Program-made: the position numbers and the translations under genes
Source: JBGAJN01 sp044224905
Lineage (GTDB): Bacteria > Verrucomicrobiota > Verrucomicrobiia > Limisphaerales > JBGAJN01
Direction: 5' to 3'
Assembly: GCA_044224905.1 (NCBI GenBank)
Contig: JBGAJN010000004.1
Location: 774,621 to 838,620, forward strand
Length of the DNA stretch: 64,000 nt
Shown: piece by piece, positions 62,501 to 64,000 of the stretch
Layout of the letters: every line of letters starts with the position of its first letter
Position numbering within the stretch: position 1 is the first letter of the stretch
The notes under the pieces: model-generated
Databases searched by the model: none
The model's input: the letters and a program-made list of their open reading frames with translations, nothing else
What the model was told of the DNA's origin: nothing

Positions 62501-64000
62501 GGAGAACTTGAGGGAGTACCCATTCTGGCCGTTAACGGTCAACTGGCTTCCGTTAATCGTGAGGCTGTCAAAGATAAGATTGTTGTTTACGACATTGTTC
62601 AGCGTCGCCCCCACCGCGTTCGGACGGCGCACGTCCACGATGGCATTTCCACCGCCACTGACGATGATGTCATTCGTGTAGTAGAAGTTGGTGTTCGCAT
62701 TGGTAAAGCCATTCGTCGAGACACCAGCGACAAGCACGATCCCCGTGTTACCCCACTGCGCGCGGATTTCCGAACCGGCCAGCAATTGAATGGTCGCTCC
62801 ACCCAATGAACTTGCGTTGCTGGAGGGCGCAATCAATTGCACATTGCTCTGCAACGTCAGCAAACCGGAGTAGGTGTTGAGATTGTTGGAGATGATGATC
62901 TGGCCCACGGAAGTTCCGGATTGGATCGTGAGGTTGTTGGTCCCTGACAGCACATTTGTAATGGACATGCTGAAATTCGTCGCCGCATTGGTCGCATCGC
63001 CAAGATTGATAAAGCTGTCGCCCGATACATTGACTGGACCGCCCAAACGACGCTGGCCGATAATTTGTGTCGAACCAAATGTTCCCCCAGCGAGGTCAAC
63101 CCGATAGGCGAGCACCGGATTGGCTGGATCGTTATAGATAAACGTCGCGTTGCTGCGCAAAACCAGCAGCGTATTGGTGTTGTTAACCCCCAAACCGGTT
63201 TGAATATTCATCCACAGCGCGCCCGCATTAAGCGTGTTGGTAACACCCGTTCGGGCTGAGGCGGTCGGCAAATACAAGGTTCCCGTACCTTCCTTGGTAA
63301 AAGAATTGTTACCACTCAAAGTCCCCGTATTCGTAACCGCGCTGTTTCCATCCACGGAGATGCGCCCCCCAGCCGCCCCGAGGTTCACCGTGCGAGTTTG
63401 CGTAAAGTTGTTGGTCATCGCCAACGTCGCGTTGTTGCTCACGGTTACGGAATTAAGCGTGCTGCCCAATGCGGCGTTTTGCGTGATCGCCAGCGTGCCG
63501 GCACTAACAGTGGTGTTACCCAAGTAACTACTCGTTCCGGAGAGCGTCACAGTGTTGGTGGTGGTCTTGGTCAATGCCGCGGTACCGCCGAGGCGCGCCG
63601 AAATCAATCCGCTCTGCACGCTGTAGGTCGATCCAGTCAGCGTTCCCGTTGTCCCAATGATCGATCCGTTGATGAGCGTCACCGCCCCAACCGAGTCCGT
63701 ACGCGTATTGATGTCCACCGTGCCCCCGCTCACCGTCAAGGCTCCCGTACTGAGCGCATCGTTCGTTCCCAAGAGCAGCGTTCCATTGCTGACAGTGGTG
63801 GTTCCGGTGAAGCTGTTGGAAGCGTTCAAGCGCAACGTTCCCGTGCCGTCCTTGTTCAACCCGCCGGTCGTCGTCGCGATCGCACTGTTGATAAACGTGT
63901 TGCTCGCTCCCCCCACCGTCAGCGTAAACCCCGCCCCGCTGATCGCGTTGGTCGAGTTCAACACCAGCGACCCGCTATCCGAGTTGATCCGCGTCGCTCC
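56588..64000 (-). CDS. Giant autotransporter-associated beta-strand repeat protein (partial, N-terminus off window)
   Basis: 2,470 residues are visible, open to the right edge (the start is beyond 64000). Beta-strand repeats of the PATR kind recur through it, with phrases such as GLTKEGDGTVNLTGVNVYTG, LNGGTVDVRDSAVGNVFG and LVKYGLGTLDLPTDNSATF; Asn, Thr and Gly are very abundant, predicting a right-handed beta-helix on the cell surface. The last 180 residues differ: an acidic Ca-binding-like stretch DSDSDGIYNAWAMKYFGVL and DYDGDGQNNYQEF, then the end TTRFYHVNVK shared in style with the secreted protein at 42970. No autotransporter beta-barrel is present, so export must use another route. Base composition looks lower in GC than neighbours (29 of 60 in 60121-60180). 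Confidence 0.9.
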   Translation of the reverse strand, partial: GATRINSDSGSLVLNSTNAISGAGFTLTVGGASNTFINSAIATTTGGLNKDGTGTLRLNASNSFTGTTTVSNGTLLLGTNDALSTGALTVSGGTVDINTRTDSVGAVTLINGSIIGTTGTLTGSTYSVQSGLISARLGGTAALTKTTTNTVTLSGTSSYLGNTTVSAGTLAITQNAALGSTLNSVTVSNNATLAMTNNFTQTRTVNLGAAGGRISVDGNSAVTNTGTLSGNNSFTKEGTGTLYLPTASARTGVTNTLNAGALWMNIQTGLGVNNTNTLLVLRSNATFIYNDPANPVLAYRVDLAGGTFGSTQIIGQRRLGGPVNVSGDSFINLGDATNAATNFSMSITNVLSGTNNLTIQSGTSVGQIIISNNLNTYSGLLTLQSNVQLIAPSSNASSLGGATIQLLAGSEIRAQWGNTGIVLVAGVSTNGFTNANTNFYYTNDIIVSGGGNAIVDVRRPNAVGATLNNVVNNNLIFDSLTINGSQLTVNGQNGYSLKFSNTTTLNGSSTINNSTNMSLDGVIVDGANPASLTKTGVGTLFITNQNNNSYSLGTILNQGVLQAVAGPNTNSGVFVSNVLGLGGITLNGGTLQFRSDTNQTIGPGAGYNVALRSNATINVDRWTASGGTTKFLTLGDLYAGTNLLTVTAGNAYQLNFAGPMFIGGTTAISNTSSVSLDSGIVETNGSGYNFTKLGGGTLFLTNFSTNIYGGATFANQGTIRIHLNSNNAATALGSAPALTLNGGTVDVRDSAVGNVFGPGPSGYSILVNSNSTINVDRVTATQPTDRYITNDNLTINGGTSLTNATALTVGSGNNWSLKIVGTTTLNGYSAFQINGTRNANAGALELIGPIVDGANPGVLIKRGTQPLGYSSSNNPTFTGGTFITNGTILWRTANLPSSNLLGSVVYQFGAGAINLDGGGAFAFANNVTSNYFLSNNIIVNYQLQSGLISNYGGGTLDFTPAANNPRVTNLGSILLRGPLTVNAGGNNYSPTAPVATLQGPLTVAGADRAIYVNSTGNGGSRVTFAGNITQDGELRNLKLVANNNAYMVLRGTNTGFLGDFNVGESYIGNVGKVGFTTNAALPSGKVNVAPGALVSYASTEPTTLINTLGNRFRFASNSILSFGVLGSVTITNDFNLAPGGPFNGGAGADVRLGSTDGGNATYTGIITPFGNEYKIGGGGSAAVFSRNNQFTGARNLNVGPNPYLNAVVGAVGSTAQITTSNNYTGSTLVNPGSVLLISVGGTNTPLGTGVVESYGTLQANGLTGSFARAGLTSASNNNSQFIFHPGANLILDNTGNNSQNTNRWGDSTAINLNGSTLTYQKTGNATNSGGFPPITTREIVGNIGFTGGSQLSLLGNTANAAVVSNAVFTLTAGDLIRSGAGTLEFNSNNSSNLFGGTNVVQFFITNTASSAVALNNGLVAPYMVSLVGSNSSAVYLTYDPVIGFTNAVPTITVPTNAAFPTLVTGTDYVEVLGNSTNVNSAASIVNALKLTGTSTLIGSGSGSNLTINGGGLLAAGNVTVTNVNLIFGPSGTSEGLVFVQAGGTATIINGVLQAGSITKFGTGTLALQADNAAYNGGYNVNRGILAVNTTAQGSNFSNFALGQTTAANTVNLNGTAGLSLRATNQNLTYAGGKIVSLDNNTVGFTFGGQSDRVQTYASGIDLVSVAGTNGVNGALGSKLLFQIQGDRTRALVGGPVTLYDHAVLEVQNTTRTLGGGSNRISFAGGLVGTNRNLVKYGLGTLDLPTDNSATFTGGNIVVNGGVVSIGHAGALGDAATTATFNPGSVLELSTPLVDYVPSSTLIQKPGSAERWAGSLNRFSDLSSPEMFIVPTNVNLQIGLNLTNLTNKIIQLNGGSVEAFQFVDDSRAASVTVSNFVTFQMAADSKIGQSGVGLGRAGVTFTNNGRFSETNGSHSLTKIGLDTVVLGGFNNDYTGGTIVREGVLRLGVDNAIPSVGGLIVTNQGVIDLNNRNVLLASLRGNGNILNSGTNFPGLRLNNTDASSFSGQISGNMSLIKQGTGSLLLTGTNNFDGAVQINGGDVIVGIESQTFNTALGKPDNQVTIGGNARLLTAGSFTVRQSLTVDDPLFGGPKVIGTATAGVTSTFTGNVSLLDNVTLTAATNARVNFTGNFSQAGLTPYGLTKEGDGTVNLTGVNVYTGDTFVNAGTLLVNNGVNGTATGNGNVYLENGSTLGGSGRIAGPVNVLNGTVKPGNSAGALNLDSDLYLFSSAKMSFELGGLLATNGYDVVNVAGGLYFIDGVDGTLELTLINNFLPATNTTFNLINATGGGVNGEFANAANGTRINTTDSLGSFRVSYGATSVTVDQFKLMDSDSDGIYNAWAMKYFGVLSLANGTSATDRFGDYDGDGQNNYQEFWAGTIPTDFNSAFKVMTAQVTNTANFAVTWTTAAETTFRTPVYQIQYSGDLVSWTTVVNPVITTNAGVAQWIDDGSLTGGTPPLNLPTTRFYHVNVK

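Noticed and set aside
1..64000. tRNA, rRNA, CRISPR or mobile elements
   Set aside because: I looked for T-loop GGTTCGAATC-type segments, regularly spaced repeats, and transposase or integrase motifs and found none convincing.

Overview
The window looks like chromosomal DNA of a free-living member of the Verrucomicrobia, probably the Pedosphaera/Limisphaerales side of the phylum. This is inferred from family content: a planctomycete-type cytochrome/DUF1549/DUF1553 protein paired with a DUF1501 protein, a ThuA/discoidin/propeller/HEAT/heme fusion, a giant autotransporter-associated beta-strand repeat protein, a TolC-HlyD-ABC-permease operon, several secreted polysaccharide-active proteins, and a GC-rich, gene-dense layout with many convergent pairs. 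Few genes have a recognisable Shine-Dalgarno sequence. I saw no rRNA, tRNA, CRISPR array, insertion sequence, integrase or phage gene.

Layout. 1-1250: the 5' part of an exported glycine-rich protein and a methyltransferase. 1250-1751: a non-coding stretch with hairpins. 1752-8257: an exported phosphatase-fold protein, then a run of small cytosolic genes: VOC protein, a VOC-tail remnant, BNR beta-propeller overlapping a MoaD/ThiS-like protein, SRPBCC protein, YCII/DGPF protein and an ECF42-like sigma factor. 8286-16514: a monooxygenase-fold protein and two related O-methyltransferase-like proteins enclosing two histidine kinases, one with eight PAS domains. 16546-25971: TPR-peroxiredoxin fusion, M3 peptidase, rhomboid protease, purB, PL10 pectate lyase and an NnrS-like membrane protein. 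25977-31575: exported FAD oxidoreductase, a DCC/lipase-maturation-factor locus that looks frameshifted, and pabB. 31588-38238: two tandem AraC regulators divergent from the cytochrome/DUF1501 pair. 38401-40400: a sigma factor, a one-helix membrane protein and a CpxP-like sensor joined by 4-base overlaps, then an exported protein of unknown function. 40507-44703: a transglutaminase-like membrane protein, a secreted protein and a rhamnogalacturonan acetylesterase-like hydrolase. 44864-50403: a complete tripartite efflux operon. 50519-56531: an unknown protein, the ThuA multidomain cytochrome and mtnP. 56588-64000: the C-terminal 2,470 residues of the beta-strand repeat protein, which runs off the right edge.

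How the genes fit together. Housekeeping functions (purB, pabB, mtnP) are scattered singly among saprotroph functions. Pectate lyase, rhamnogalacturonan esterase, FAD oxidoreductase, the cytochrome/DUF1501 pair and the ThuA protein suggest growth on plant polysaccharides. Sensing and export are represented by the PAS kinases, the two sigma-factor loci, the AraC pair and the efflux operon. The least explained parts are the beta-propeller/MoaD-like pair inside the ECF42-like cluster, the split DCC/LMF gene, and the alternating repeats upstream of mtnP.
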